DNA from: Micrococcaceae bacterium RIT 802
GTDB lineage: Bacteria; Actinomycetota; Actinomycetes; Actinomycetales; Micrococcaceae
Reading direction: 5' to 3'
Length of the DNA stretch: 64,000 nt
NCBI GenBank assembly: GCA_016892645.1
Contig: JAFEMX010000004.1
Span: 186,001 to 250,000 of the forward strand
The notes beneath the pieces were generated by a model, which was not told where the DNA came from, did not search any database, and saw only the letters and a list, made by a program, of their open reading frames with translations. Below are positions 45,328-54,634 of this stretch, in pieces. Both the position numbers and the translations under genes were made by a program. Numbering within the stretch: the first letter of the stretch is position 1; each line of letters begins with the position of its first letter.

Positions 45328-46566
45328 TCAGACGCTGCGGATGGCAACCACCGCGTTGTGTCCGCCGAAACCGAACGAATTGTTCAGGGCCACGATCTGG
45401 CCCGAAGGCAGGTCGCGCGGGGTACCGGTGACGACGTCCAGGGGGATCTCCGGATCCTGGTTCTCCAGGTTGATGGTCACCGGGGCCTTGCGTTCCTGGA
45501 CGGCGAGCACGGTGAGCACCGACTCGACGGCACCGGAGGCACCCAGCAGGTGGCCCATCTGGGACTTCGTGGCGGACACCGAGACGGTATCCAAACGGTT
45601 GCCGAGGGCGGCGCGCAATGCGGTGTACTCGGGCTTGTCGCCGACCGGCGTCGAGGTCGCGTGCGCATTGACGTGCACGACGTCCTCGGGCTGGATGAGG
45701 CCGTCGAACATGGCTGCCTTCAGTGCCCGGGTCGCTCCCAGTCCCTCGGGGTCCGGGGCCGTGATGTGGTACGCGTCGGCCGTGACGGAGGTACCCGCCA
45801 GCTCCGCGTAGATGTGGGCGCCACGGGCCAGGGCGTGTTCCTCGGCTTCGAGAACGAGGGCACCTGCACCTTCGCCCATGACGAAACCGTCGCGGTTCAC
45901 GTCATACGGTCGTGAAGCGTGTTCCGGATCGTCGTTGCGCTTGGAGAGCGCCTGCATGGCGGCAAAGGACGCCATGGGCATGGGGTGGATGGCTGCTTCG
46001 GCCCCGCCGCACATGACGACATCTGCCTTGCCGGCGCGGATCAGGTCCAGCCCAAGGTGCATGGCCTCGGTACCGGAGGCGCAGGCGGAAACCGGGGTAT
46101 GCGCACCGGCGCGAGCACCCAGGTCGAGGCTCACGGCCGCGGCGGGCCCGTTGGGCATGAGCATGGGCACGGTCATGGGCAGGACCCGGCGCGGTCCCTT
46201 TTCCTTCAGCGTGTCCCAGGCATCGAGCAGGGTCCATACGCCGCCGATCCCGGTGGCGAAGGCGACCGCAAAGCGGTCGTGGTCGACCTCTTCGATGCCC
46301 GAATCCTTCCAGGCCTCGCGGGCTGCCACGACGGCGAACTGGGTGGATGGATCCATGCGCTTGAGTTCAACACGGGAGAGCACGTCAGCGGCGGGCGTCG
46401 AGGCCTTGGCGGCAAAGCGCACGGGCAGGGCATACTTTTCGACCCATTCATCGGTCAAGGTGTGGGCACCGGAAACACCCTTCAGGGCGTTGGCCCAGAG
46501 GGTGGGGACGTCCCCACCGATCGGCGTGGTTGCGCCGAGGCCGGTGATTACTACTTTGCGAGCCAT
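45328..46566 (-). CDS. fabF: Beta-ketoacyl-ACP synthase II (FabF)
   Basis: This 412-residue condensing enzyme elongates acyl-ACP with malonyl-ACP. The active-site Cys is in VSACASGTEA, the two His residues are in NAHATSTPVGD and KSQMGHLLGASG, and the C-terminal loop is NNSFGFGGHN. I chose ATG 46566 (MARKVVITG) and not the ATG two codons earlier. It is the last gene of fabD-fabH-acpP-fabF. A strong hairpin upstream separates it from acpP. Confidence 0.96.
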   Translation of the reverse strand: MARKVVITGLGATTPIGGDVPTLWANALKGVSGAHTLTDEWVEKYALPVRFAAKASTPAADVLSRVELKRMDPSTQFAVVAAREAWKDSGIEEVDHDRFAVAFATGIGGVWTLLDAWDTLKEKGPRRVLPMTVPMLMPNGPAAAVSLDLGARAGAHTPVSACASGTEAMHLGLDLIRAGKADVVMCGGAEAAIHPMPMASFAAMQALSKRNDDPEHASRPYDVNRDGFVMGEGAGALVLEAEEHALARGAHIYAELAGTSVTADAYHITAPDPEGLGATRALKAAMFDGLIQPEDVVHVNAHATSTPVGDKPEYTALRAALGNRLDTVSVSATKSQMGHLLGASGAVESVLTVLAVQERKAPVTINLENQDPEIPLDVVTGTPRDLPSGQIVALNNSFGFGGHNAVVAIRSV

Positions 46567-46631
46567 CAACATACTCTCTGTGTGGTGTTGCAGGTGGCGG
46601 AAGCAGGCTGCCCCACGCCGGGCGTTGTGGA

Positions 46632-46663
46632 GGGGTGGCCCGCCGACCTCGGCGGGCCACCCC
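46632..46663 (-). terminator. Intercistronic hairpin between acpP and fabF
   Basis: A perfect 13 bp GC stem pairs 46632-46644 with 46651-46663 around a 6-base loop, inside the operon. It may act as a partial terminator or as an RNA stabiliser that keeps acpP message above fabF. It has no T-run. Confidence 0.5.
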
Positions 46664-46724
46664 GAAGACCATGGCTTCCCGGCCTGGTGCCCTTAGGCGA
46701 CCTGCGGGGAAGGGTCAGGCTGGA

Positions 46725-46970
46725 TCAGGCCTGGGCGTTGGCGATGAAGTTGACGGCGTCGCCGACGGTCTTGAGGTTCTTGACTTCCTCGTCGGGGATC
46801 TTCACGTCGAACTTCTCCTCGGCGTTGACGACGATCGTCATCATGGAGATGGAGTCGATGTCGAGGTCGTCCGTGAAGGACTTGTCCAGCTGAACCGCTT
46901 CGGTGGCCAGGCCGGTCTCTTCGTTGACGATCTCGGCAAGGCCGGCCAGGATTTCTTCGTTGCTAGCCAT
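46725..46970 (-). CDS. acpP: Acyl carrier protein
   Basis: This 81-residue acidic protein carries the growing acyl chain on 4'-phosphopantetheine. The attachment Ser is in DLDIDSISMM, a DSI variant of the usual DSL. The start MASNEEILAGL at ATG 46970 has AAAGGGAG 5 bases upstream. The longer frame from 47024 would add an unlikely leader. It lies between fabH and fabF on the minus strand. Confidence 0.96.
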   Translation of the reverse strand: MASNEEILAGLAEIVNEETGLATEAVQLDKSFTDDLDIDSISMMTIVVNAEEKFDVKIPDEEVKNLKTVGDAVNFIANAQA

Positions 46971-47058
46971 GAGGCTCCCTTTCTCTTGTGCCGGGACTCT
47001 CCCGACGCTTATTTCCCGTCCCATGGACGGTGAACTCTAGTGTTGTCCGCTCAATAGC

Positions 47059-48114
47059 CTAGGGCAGGACGATGACCTGTGCGCCGAAGACGAGGCCGGC
47101 GCCGAAACCGATTTGCAGGCCCAGCGTGCCCGAGAGTTCGGGACGCTCCTCCAGCATGCGGTGCATGGCCAGCGGAATCGAGGCGGCGGAGGTGTTCCCG
47201 GTGTCGGCGATGTCGCGAGCGATGGCCACGGATTCGGGCAGCTTGAGCTGCTTGGCCATTTCGTCGATGATGCGCATGTTCGCCTGGTGGGGAAGGAACA
47301 CGGACAGGTCATCGGCCGTGATGCCCGCGGCGTCCAGCGCGCGCTGGGCTTCCTTGGCCATGCCCCAGACGGCCCAACGGAACACGGTCTGGCCGTCCTG
47401 GCGCAGGGTTGGCCACAGCTTCGCTTCGGTTTCGGCAACGAGGGCGTTGCCCTGTGGGTCCTCTTCTGCCTGCACGGCGACGTCGCGCAGGTCCAGCATC
47501 GAGTGGGTCATGCCGATGGCGTCCCACTTGCTGCCATCCGAGCCCCAGACCGAGGGGCCGATGCCGGCGGTCTCAGACGGGCCGATGACCACGGCGCCGG
47601 CACCATCGCCGAGCAGGAACGAGATGGTGCGCTCGTGGTTGTCGATGATGTCCGAGAGCTTCTCGGCCCCGACGACCAGCACATATTCGGCTGCACCCGA
47701 CTTGACGAGCGCATCTGCCTGGGCCACGCCGTAGCAGTAGCCGGCGCAGGCGGCGGAGATGTCGAAGGCCGGTGCGGGGGTTGCACCGAGGCGGTCTGCC
47801 AGGGCGGCTGCGGCGGACGGGGTGGCGTAGGGGGAGGTCACCGTGGAGATGATGACCGCGCCCAGCTGCGAGCCCTCGATGCCGGCGCTCTGGAGGGCGC
47901 CACGTGCCGCGGTCTCGGCCAGGTCGAGCAGGGAGGTCTCGGCGTCGGCACGCCGGCGCGTGACGATGCCGGTGCGCTTCTGGATCCACTCGTCGGAGGA
48001 GTCGATCCACTGGCAGACGTCCTCGTTTGTCACGACGACGTCGCCGCGTGCCGCGCCGACGCCCATGATCCGGGTGAATTCCCGGGCGGTGTTCTGGGTC
48101 AGTACTGCGCTCAC
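47059..48114 (-). CDS. fabH: Beta-ketoacyl-ACP synthase III (FabH)
   Basis: This 351-residue enzyme starts fatty acid synthesis by condensing an acyl-CoA primer with malonyl-ACP. Cys is in ISAACAGYCYG, His in FLPHQANMR and Asn in DTGNTSAASIP, which completes the Cys-His-Asn triad. An actinobacterial FabH would favour branched primers, but this cannot be read from the motifs. GTG 48114 directly follows the fabD stop (one base gap). Confidence 0.96.
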   Translation of the reverse strand: MSAVLTQNTAREFTRIMGVGAARGDVVVTNEDVCQWIDSSDEWIQKRTGIVTRRRADAETSLLDLAETAARGALQSAGIEGSQLGAVIISTVTSPYATPSAAAALADRLGATPAPAFDISAACAGYCYGVAQADALVKSGAAEYVLVVGAEKLSDIIDNHERTISFLLGDGAGAVVIGPSETAGIGPSVWGSDGSKWDAIGMTHSMLDLRDVAVQAEEDPQGNALVAETEAKLWPTLRQDGQTVFRWAVWGMAKEAQRALDAAGITADDLSVFLPHQANMRIIDEMAKQLKLPESVAIARDIADTGNTSAASIPLAMHRMLEERPELSGTLGLQIGFGAGLVFGAQVIVLP

Positions 48115-48115
48115 G

Positions 48116-49075
48116 TTAGTTCCTGTCCTCTCCGGTGGCCGTTCGGCCGTGTTCGTTGATGAATTCGCGGGCCGCGTCGAGGTCCTCGGGCGACTTCAGC
48201 GCCAGGGTGGGCACGCCCTTCAGGCCGCGTCGTGCCAAGCCGACCAGGGTTCCCGCCGGGGGGAGCTCGAGGATGCCGGTGACACCCATCGATGCCATCG
48301 ATTCCATGCACAGGTCCCAGCGGACCGGCCGGGAGACCTGGGCGACCAGGCTGGCCAGGTTCGCGTCCCCGCCGGCGACGGTACCGCCGTCGTAGTTGCT
48401 CAGCAGGGGAACGGAGGGGGCCGCCGGGTGCAGGGACGGCACGAGGGCCTCCAGAACGCCGACCGCGGGGGCCATGTGCTCGGTGTGGAAGGCCCCGGCG
48501 ACCTTCAGCGGGATGACGCGGGCTTTGGCCGGCGGGGCGGCAACCAGGGCCTCGATCTGCTCGAGGGTGCCCGCGGCGACGGTCTGCCCGCCTCCGTTGG
48601 CATTGGCCGCGGTGAGTCCGACGGCCGCGAGGGCTGCCGCGACCTCGTCCGGGTCGCCACCGAGCACGGCGGCCATGCCGGTCGGCGTGGTGGATGCCGC
48701 TTCGGCCATCGCGTTGGCGCGTTCGCGCACGAAGGCCATCGCGTCGCCCTCGGGGAGCGCGCCGGCCAGGGCGGTCGCGGTGATCTCACCGACGGAATGC
48801 CCGGCCAGGACGGTGGAGGCCGGCAGGCTGGGGGCGCCGGCGGAACCGCCGAGCAGTGCCCGGGCGGCGATCAATCCGGCGGCGACGATGAGCGGTTGGG
48901 CGACCGCGGTGTCCTTGATGGTCTCCTCGTCGGAGACGGTGCCGTGTGCCACGAGGTCGCGGCCGGTGAGGTCCGAGAGCTGCTGCAGGTGTTCGGCGAC
49001 GCCGGGCACCTCCAACCAGGGGGAGAGGAATCCGGGGGTCTGGGAGCCCTGTCCGGGGCACACGATAGCTAGCAC
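48116..49075 (-). CDS. fabD: Malonyl-CoA:ACP transacylase (FabD)
   Basis: This 319-residue enzyme loads malonyl groups onto ACP. It starts VLAIVCPGQGSQTPGF, has the active-site Ser in GHSVGEITA near residue 95, and the later catalytic His in AGAFHTEHM. I chose GTG 49075, which gives the family-standard N-terminus. The open frame extends 48 bases further. It is the first structural gene of the fab operon, 77 bases after its regulator. Confidence 0.95.
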   Translation of the reverse strand: MLAIVCPGQGSQTPGFLSPWLEVPGVAEHLQQLSDLTGRDLVAHGTVSDEETIKDTAVAQPLIVAAGLIAARALLGGSAGAPSLPASTVLAGHSVGEITATALAGALPEGDAMAFVRERANAMAEAASTTPTGMAAVLGGDPDEVAAALAAVGLTAANANGGGQTVAAGTLEQIEALVAAPPAKARVIPLKVAGAFHTEHMAPAVGVLEALVPSLHPAAPSVPLLSNYDGGTVAGGDANLASLVAQVSRPVRWDLCMESMASMGVTGILELPPAGTLVGLARRGLKGVPTLALKSPEDLDAAREFINEHGRTATGEDRN

Positions 49076-49152
49076 GATTCCAGCTTTCCAAAGATCGGGG
49101 AATTGGCGGGTGTCTTGCGGCACGAAGCTGCGCGAGAGGCTTTAGAGGAATC

Positions 49153-50364
49153 CTACAACGACTCGCCTGCGTCGAGACGCCCGACGACGAGGGCGGTCTG
49201 CAGCACGAAGGCCTCCCGGGGCACCAGCGGATCCCATCCGGTGACGTCGCAGACCCGTTTGAGCCGGTACCGCACCGTGTTGGCGTGGACGAACAATTCG
49301 CGGGCCGTACCCTCCAGGGAATGCCCCAGCGCGAGGTAGCTGGACAGCGTTTCGATCAGACCGTTTCCCGCCCGTTCGAGGGGTTTGTGGATGCTGTCCA
49401 CCAGGGCGGTTCGGGCTGCGGCGTCGCCGTTCATGACCCGCTCGGGCCAGAGGTCGTCGGCGGCCACGGGGCGGGGGACCAGGGGCCAGGCGCGGGCGGC
49501 CGCGATGCCCTCGAACGCGGCGTGCGCACTGGCGGCGGCGTCACGCAGGCTGGGGGCCTCCGGTCCGTAGACGATGGGGCCGGGGCCGAAGTACTCGGCG
49601 AGGCGGGCGAACGTGGCCTCCTGCTCGCGGACGCCGCCGAGCATGAGGATCAACCGGTCGCCCTGGATGCCGACCAGGCAGTCCTTGGCCACCCGCTGGC
49701 CCACCCGGCGCAGGTCCCCGACGAACGTGGCGCCGGCGTCGTCCGGGGCGCTGCCGACGATGACGTGGATCCCGGACTGGGAGGTCCAGCCGACGGCTGC
49801 AATGCGCGAACGCAGCGCATCCGGGCTCTCCCCGCGCAGGACGGCGTCGACCACCAGGGCCTCGAGCCGGCTGTCCCAGGCACCCCGGGACTCCGCGGCG
49901 CGGGCGTAGACGTCGGCGGCGGCGAAGGCGACCTCGCGGGAGTAGCGCAGGACTGCCTCGCGCAGCTGCATCTGCTCGGAATCCGGGGCCAGTTCGGGGA
50001 CCTGGTTTTCCACCACCTCCACGATGGTGCGGATCAGTTGCAGCGCCTTCTGCAGGGAAATCGATCGCGTCAGTTCCGTGGGAGCGGTCCCGAAGACGTC
50101 GGTGAGCACCCATTGCGGGGACGAGGGGCGCTCGTACCAGGACACGAAGGATGCGATGCCTTTCTGCGCCACGAGTCCCAAGGCGGCACGTTCCTGGGGG
50201 CGGAGGCCGCGGTACCAGGGCAGGGACTGGTCCAGGTGCTTGAGGGCGACGGTGGAAAGGATGCCCAGGTGCGATTTGAGCCGTTTGAGTGTTTCGGGGC
50301 TGGCCTTGGGCTGGCGGACGGGGCGGATGCGGGGAGATCCGGTACCCGGACGCTCTTCTGTCAT
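49153..50364 (-). CDS. fasR: PucR-family regulator, FasR-like activator of fatty acid synthesis
   Basis: This 403-residue protein has a GGDEF-like/PucR central region and a C-terminal PucR helix-turn-helix (residues ~340-395: HSLEGTARELFVHANTVRYRLKRV). In Streptomyces the gene at this exact place, before fabD-fabH-acpP-fabF, is FasR, which activates the operon, and the synteny here is the same. The start is ATG 50364. A terminator separates it from aceE upstream, so it has its own promoter or shares one with the fab genes. The ligand is unknown. Confidence 0.85.
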   Translation of the reverse strand: MTEERPGTGSPRIRPVRQPKASPETLKRLKSHLGILSTVALKHLDQSLPWYRGLRPQERAALGLVAQKGIASFVSWYERPSSPQWVLTDVFGTAPTELTRSISLQKALQLIRTIVEVVENQVPELAPDSEQMQLREAVLRYSREVAFAAADVYARAAESRGAWDSRLEALVVDAVLRGESPDALRSRIAAVGWTSQSGIHVIVGSAPDDAGATFVGDLRRVGQRVAKDCLVGIQGDRLILMLGGVREQEATFARLAEYFGPGPIVYGPEAPSLRDAAASAHAAFEGIAAARAWPLVPRPVAADDLWPERVMNGDAAARTALVDSIHKPLERAGNGLIETLSSYLALGHSLEGTARELFVHANTVRYRLKRVCDVTGWDPLVPREAFVLQTALVVGRLDAGESL

Positions 50365-50416
50365 GCCTCCACCCTACGCACTGCTCGGCCACGGCTCCAT
50401 TTTGGAGGATCGCTAC

Positions 50417-50467
50417 AAAAAACGGGTGCCCCCGACGACCTGCGGTTGCAGGTCGTAGGGGGCACCC
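50417..50467 (-). terminator. Rho-independent terminator after aceE
   Basis: A 20 bp stem pairs 50424-50443 with 50448-50467 (one mismatch) around a GGTT loop. On the minus strand it is followed directly by a run of six T. It is the most classical terminator in the window and ends the aceE transcript. Confidence 0.88.
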
Positions 50468-50488
50468 GTCTCGACGGTGCGGCGCTAC

Positions 50489-53230
50489 CTAGGAATCGCC
50501 GCCCGCGTTGCCGGACGTGCCGGCGTTGACGTCGTCGATCCGGTACTTCTCGAACGCCTTCGACGCGGCCGAGCGGTCGACCTCGCCGCGGCGGCCGAGC
50601 ATCTCGAGCGCCTGGACGACGACGCAGTGCGCGTCGATCTTGAAGAACCGGCGGGCCGCGGCGCGGGTGTCGGAGAATCCGAAGCCGTCTGCGCCAAGGG
50701 TGGCGAAGTCGTTCGGGACGAACTGGCGGATCTGGTCCGGGACGGCCTTCATGTAGTCCGTGACCGCCACGACCGGGCCGGTGGCCCCGGCCAGCTTCTG
50801 CGTCACGTACGGCACGCGCGGCTCGGCGCCGGGGTGCATGAACGCCTCTTCCTCGGCCTTGAGACCGTCGCGGCGCAGTTCGTTCCAGCTGGTGACGGAC
50901 CAGACGTCTGCGGAGACGCCCCATTCGTCGGCGAGGATCTGCTGGGCTTCCAGTGCCCACGGCACGGAGACGCCCGAGGCCAGCAGCTGCGCGCGGGGTC
51001 CATCGACGGTGGCCGGGGCCAGGAGGTAGATGCCCTTGAGCAGTCCCTCCACGTCCAGGTCCTTCGGCTCGGCCGGTTGGAGGATCGGCTCGTTGTAGAC
51101 GGTGAGGTAGTACATCACGTTGGGGTCCTCGTGCTCGCCCCCATACATGCGCCGCAGGCCGTCCTTGACGATGTGGCCGATCTCGTACCCGTAGGCGGGG
51201 TCGTAGGTGACCACTGCCGGGTTGGTGGAGGCCAGGAGCGGGGAGTGCCCGTCGGCGTGCTGCAGGCCCTCCCCGGTCAGCGTGGTCCGGCCCGCGGTGG
51301 CACCGATGACGAAACCGCGGGTCATTTGGTCCCCAGCCGCCCAGAAGAAGTCCCCGGCGCGCTGGAAGCCGAACATCGAGTAGAAGATGTAGACAGGGAT
51401 CAGCGGTTCACCGTGGGTGGCATACGCCGTGCCCGCGGCTGTTAGGGCTGCGGTCGATCCCGCCTCGTTGATGCCGGTGTGCAGGATCTGGCCCTGCGGG
51501 GATTCCTTGTAGGCCAGGACCAGGTCACGGTCCACCGAAAGGTAGTTCTGCCCCTTCGGGTTGTAGATCTTCTTGGTGGGGAAGAGCGAGTCCATGCCAA
51601 AGGTCCGCGCCTCGTCGGGAACGATCGGGACCACGCGGTCGCCGAATTCCTTGTCGCGCATCAGGTCCTTCAGGAGGCGGACGAAGGCCATGGTGGTCGC
51701 GGCCTGCTGCTTGCCCGATCCACGTTTGGCGACCTCGTAGGCCTTGTCATCGGGCAGGTGCAGCGGTTCGTGCTTGGTCCGGCGTTCCGGGACGGCCCCG
51801 CCGAGCGCGGCGCGGCGTTCCATCATGTACTTGATCTCCGGCGAGTCCGGGCCCGGGTGGTAGTACGGCGGGGCATACGGGTCCGCCTCGAGGGCCTCGT
51901 CGGTGATCGGGATCCGCAGGTGGTCGCGGAAGGCCTTCAGGTCATCGAGGGTGAGCTTCTTCATCTGGTGGGTCGCGTTGCGGCCCTCGAAGTGCGGGCC
52001 GAGCCCGTAGCCCTTGACCGTCTTGGTCAGGATCACGGTCGGCTTGCCCTTGAACTCGGTGGCTGCCTTATAGGCGGCATACATCTTGTGGTAATCGTGC
52101 CCGCCGCGCTTGAGGTTCCAGATCTGCGCGTCGGTCAGGTCCGCGACCATGTCCTTGGTCTGCGGGGTCTTGCCGAAGAAGTGCTCGCGCACGAACCCGC
52201 CGGACTCGGCCTTGTAGGTCTGGTAGTCCCCATCCGGGGTCTGGTTCATGATGTCCACCAGGGACCCGTCGTCGTCCTTGTCGAGCAGGTCGTCCCACTC
52301 GCGGCCCCAGACGACCTTGATCACGTTCCAGCCGGCTCCGCGGAAGAAGGCCTCGAGTTCCTGCATGATCTTCCCGTTGCCCCGCACCGGACCGTCGAGG
52401 CGCTGGAGGTTGCAGTTGATCACGAAGGTCAGGTTGTCCAGCTTCTCGTTCGCGGCCAGCTGCAGGAACCCGCGGGAGTCCGGTTCGTCCATTTCCCCGT
52501 CGCCCAAAAACGCCCAGACGTGCTGGTCGGAGGTGTCCTTGATCCCGCGGTTCTCCAGGTAGCGGTTGAGCTGGGCCTGGTAGATCGCATTGGCCGGACC
52601 GATGCCCATGGACACGGTGGGGAATTCCCAGAAGTCGGGCATCGAGCGCGGGTGCGGGTAGGAGGGCAGGGCGTGGCCCTGTTTGGATTTCTCCTGCCGG
52701 AACCCGTCGAGGTCGACTTCGCTCAGGCGGCCTTCCATGAAGGCGCGGGCGTACATGCCGGGGGAGGCATGGCCCTGGAAGAAGACCTGGTCACCACCAC
52801 CGGGGTGGTCCTTGCCGCGGAAGAAGTGGTTGAACCCGACCTCGTACAAGGTCGCGGCACCGGCGTAGGTGGAGATGTGCCCGCCGACACCGATGTCCGG
52901 GTGCTGGCCGCGGTGGACCATGACCGCCGCGTTCCACCGCATCCAGGCCCGGTACCGGCGCTCGATCTCCTCGTTGCCCGGGAACTCCGGTTCCTGGTCC
53001 ACCGGAATCGTATTCACATAATCAGTGGTGGTCACCATCGGCACACCGACGCTCTTGGCACCCGCACGCTGCAGGAGGGAGCGGACAATGAACTGGGCAC
53101 GTTCCGTGCCCTGTGATTCGACCAGATCGTCGAAGGATTCGATCCATTCGGCGGTTTCCTCCGGATCACGGTCCGGCAGCTGGCTGGTCAAACCACTGCG
53201 AATGTGGGAAATGTGTTCCTCTTCAGCCAC
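50489..53230 (-). CDS. aceE: Pyruvate dehydrogenase E1 component (homodimeric AceE)
   Basis: This 913-residue enzyme decarboxylates pyruvate with thiamine diphosphate for the pyruvate dehydrogenase complex and so feeds acetyl-CoA to the fab genes beside it. The ThDP motif is [20 protein letters not shown]…NCN at residues ~240-275. Other conserved blocks are [21 protein letters not shown] and [12 protein letters not shown]. The length matches the homodimeric actinobacterial E1. I chose GTG 53230 because GAGGAG lies 9 bases upstream. The open frame continues 135 bases further without support. E2 and E3 are not here. Confidence 0.97.
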   Translation of the reverse strand: MAEEEHISHIRSGLTSQLPDRDPEETAEWIESFDDLVESQGTERAQFIVRSLLQRAGAKSVGVPMVTTTDYVNTIPVDQEPEFPGNEEIERRYRAWMRWNAAVMVHRGQHPDIGVGGHISTYAGAATLYEVGFNHFFRGKDHPGGGDQVFFQGHASPGMYARAFMEGRLSEVDLDGFRQEKSKQGHALPSYPHPRSMPDFWEFPTVSMGIGPANAIYQAQLNRYLENRGIKDTSDQHVWAFLGDGEMDEPDSRGFLQLAANEKLDNLTFVINCNLQRLDGPVRGNGKIMQELEAFFRGAGWNVIKVVWGREWDDLLDKDDDGSLVDIMNQTPDGDYQTYKAESGGFVREHFFGKTPQTKDMVADLTDAQIWNLKRGGHDYHKMYAAYKAATEFKGKPTVILTKTVKGYGLGPHFEGRNATHQMKKLTLDDLKAFRDHLRIPITDEALEADPYAPPYYHPGPDSPEIKYMMERRAALGGAVPERRTKHEPLHLPDDKAYEVAKRGSGKQQAATTMAFVRLLKDLMRDKEFGDRVVPIVPDEARTFGMDSLFPTKKIYNPKGQNYLSVDRDLVLAYKESPQGQILHTGINEAGSTAALTAAGTAYATHGEPLIPVYIFYSMFGFQRAGDFFWAAGDQMTRGFVIGATAGRTTLTGEGLQHADGHSPLLASTNPAVVTYDPAYGYEIGHIVKDGLRRMYGGEHEDPNVMYYLTVYNEPILQPAEPKDLDVEGLLKGIYLLAPATVDGPRAQLLASGVSVPWALEAQQILADEWGVSADVWSVTSWNELRRDGLKAEEEAFMHPGAEPRVPYVTQKLAGATGPVVAVTDYMKAVPDQIRQFVPNDFATLGADGFGFSDTRAAARRFFKIDAHCVVVQALEMLGRRGEVDRSAASKAFEKYRIDDVNAGTSGNAGGDS

Positions 53231-53595
53231 GTCCAACTTCTCCTCGTTACGGGTAACAGCGTGGGGAATGCGACGTTCCCGTTGTTGGACCGGGTGGCGT
53301 CGCGGCGGCAAGACCGCCTGGCGATGAAATGCATACCGGGTGGGCGTGCGGTCCATCTCGACCACTGTAGTTGTCTTTGTCCCGTGATGCGTAGCCGGGG
53401 AGGGCCGGGGTGACGTTGGTTACGCCGGGTCCCGAAGCCGCGCATGGTCGCGGTACCCCGCGCGCATCGATGGCGAAGGTGCCGAAGGTGTACCGGAATC
53501 CGTTATTGCGGCGTGTCTGCGGGCCCCGCGCTTGATGGGAAGGGTTTAAAGGTGTTGGCTTGTGGTGTGTATCAACCACTAGTAGGAGGAGAAAC
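53231..53595. promoter_or_regulatory. Divergent promoter region between aceE and the DUF3052 gene
   Basis: This 365-base gap has no supported gene. It should contain two outward promoters. A minus-strand CTACAGT near 53365 is -10-like for aceE, but I see no clear -35. AGGAGGA at 53584-53590 is the DUF3052 ribosome site. No operator palindrome stands out. Confidence 0.35.
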
Positions 53596-54012
53596 GTGAG
53601 CGACGCCGGAGCGGCCAATACCGCGGCTGTGGAAAAAATGGGCTTCAAGGACGGAGACCTGATCCAGGAGCTGGGCTACGACGACGACGTTGATGACAAT
53701 CTCCGTGATGCGTTGGAAGAAGTGACCGGTAGCGAACTGCTGGCCGAGGACGACCACGAAGTGGTCGACGGCATCCTGCTGTGGTGGCGGGACGGTGAAG
53801 GCGACCTCGTCGACGAGCTGGTCGATTCGCTGACCACGCTCGACGAGGGCGGTGTCATCTGGTTGATGACCCCCAAGTCGGGTCGCGACGGATACGTCTC
53901 ACCGGCCGAAGTCCAGGAAGCAGCGCCCACTGCCGGGCTGCATGTGACCAGCACCGAAGGCGCCTCCGCCGACTGGACCGCGACGCGCCTCGTGGCCCGC
54001 CGCAAGAACTAG
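53596..54012 (+). CDS. DUF3052 family protein
   Basis: This 138-residue acidic protein begins MSDAGAANTAAVEKMGFKDG. It then has ELGYDDDVDDNLRDALEEV and GGVIWLMTPKSGRDGYVSPAEV. This matches DUF3052, which in actinobacteria lies between aceE and a peroxiredoxin gene, as here. Its function is not established. GTG 53596 has a strong AGGAGGA 5 bases upstream. It ends directly against the next gene's start. Confidence 0.9.
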   Translation: MSDAGAANTAAVEKMGFKDGDLIQELGYDDDVDDNLRDALEEVTGSELLAEDDHEVVDGILLWWRDGEGDLVDELVDSLTTLDEGGVIWLMTPKSGRDGYVSPAEVQEAAPTAGLHVTSTEGASADWTATRLVARRKN

Positions 54013-54483
54013 GTGGCCGAATCGGACGACCCCCTCGTGGGTGGCCCCGTTCCGCCGTTCGAGCTGCAGAACCAGTACGGCGAGACGGTTTCCACGAGGG
54101 GACGGGGAGAAGGCCGCTACTTTGTCGTGTTCTACCCCTTTGCGTTCTCCCGCGTCTGCACCGCCGAACTGGCCGCGCTCGAACGGCTGCGGCCCAGACT
54201 GGAGGAGGCCGGGGTCGGGCTCCTGGCCGTGTCGGTGGACCACAAGTTCGCGCTGCGGGCCTACGCGGCGGAACAGGGGATCGGTTTCGATCTGCTGGCC
54301 GACTTCTGGCCGCATGGCGCGGTCGCCCGGGCCTTCGGGTGCTTTGACGACGTGCAGGGCCGGGCCCTGCGCTCCACGTTCCTGGTCTCCCACGGGACAG
54401 TGGTGCACCATTTCCGCAGTGATGTCGGGACGGCTCGCCGGGAGCAGGACTACCTCGATGCCGTCGAGCAGTTTCCCGCGTAG
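54013..54483 (+). CDS. ahpE: AhpE-type peroxiredoxin
   Basis: This 156-residue thiol peroxidase reduces peroxides. The peroxidatic Cys is in FYPFAFSRVCTAELAAL near residue 47, in the PxxxT/S-x-x-C environment. No clear resolving Cys is found, so it is a 1-Cys enzyme like mycobacterial AhpE. The last segments (HGAVARAFGCFDD…FLVSHGTVVHHF) are typical. Its GTG start abuts the DUF3052 stop. The pair is probably one transcript. Confidence 0.88.
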   Translation: MAESDDPLVGGPVPPFELQNQYGETVSTRGRGEGRYFVVFYPFAFSRVCTAELAALERLRPRLEEAGVGLLAVSVDHKFALRAYAAEQGIGFDLLADFWPHGAVARAFGCFDDVQGRALRSTFLVSHGTVVHHFRSDVGTARREQDYLDAVEQFPA

Positions 54484-54535
54484 CGGGTGGCGATTGGCGC
54501 CGCGGGGCCCGGCCCGGTAGGCTCAATCCCCGCAA

Positions 54536-54611
54536 GGGCCTTTAGCTCAGCTGGTAGAGCGTCACGTTTACACCGTGAATGTCATCGGTTCGATCCCGGT
54601 AGGGCCCACCA
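54536..54611 (+). tRNA. tRNA-Val (anticodon TAC)
   Basis: This is a 76-base cloverleaf. The acceptor GGGCCTT (54536-54542) pairs with AGGGCCC (54601-54607) with one wobble. The D arm carries AGCTCAGCTGGTAGAGC. The anticodon loop TTTACAC between TCACG and CGTGA gives anticodon TAC, for valine. The T arm is GGTTCGATCC, and ACCA is encoded. A hairpin follows 48 bases later. Confidence 0.97.
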
Positions 54612-54634
54612 GCAAGGCATCGTCCGGACTACGG

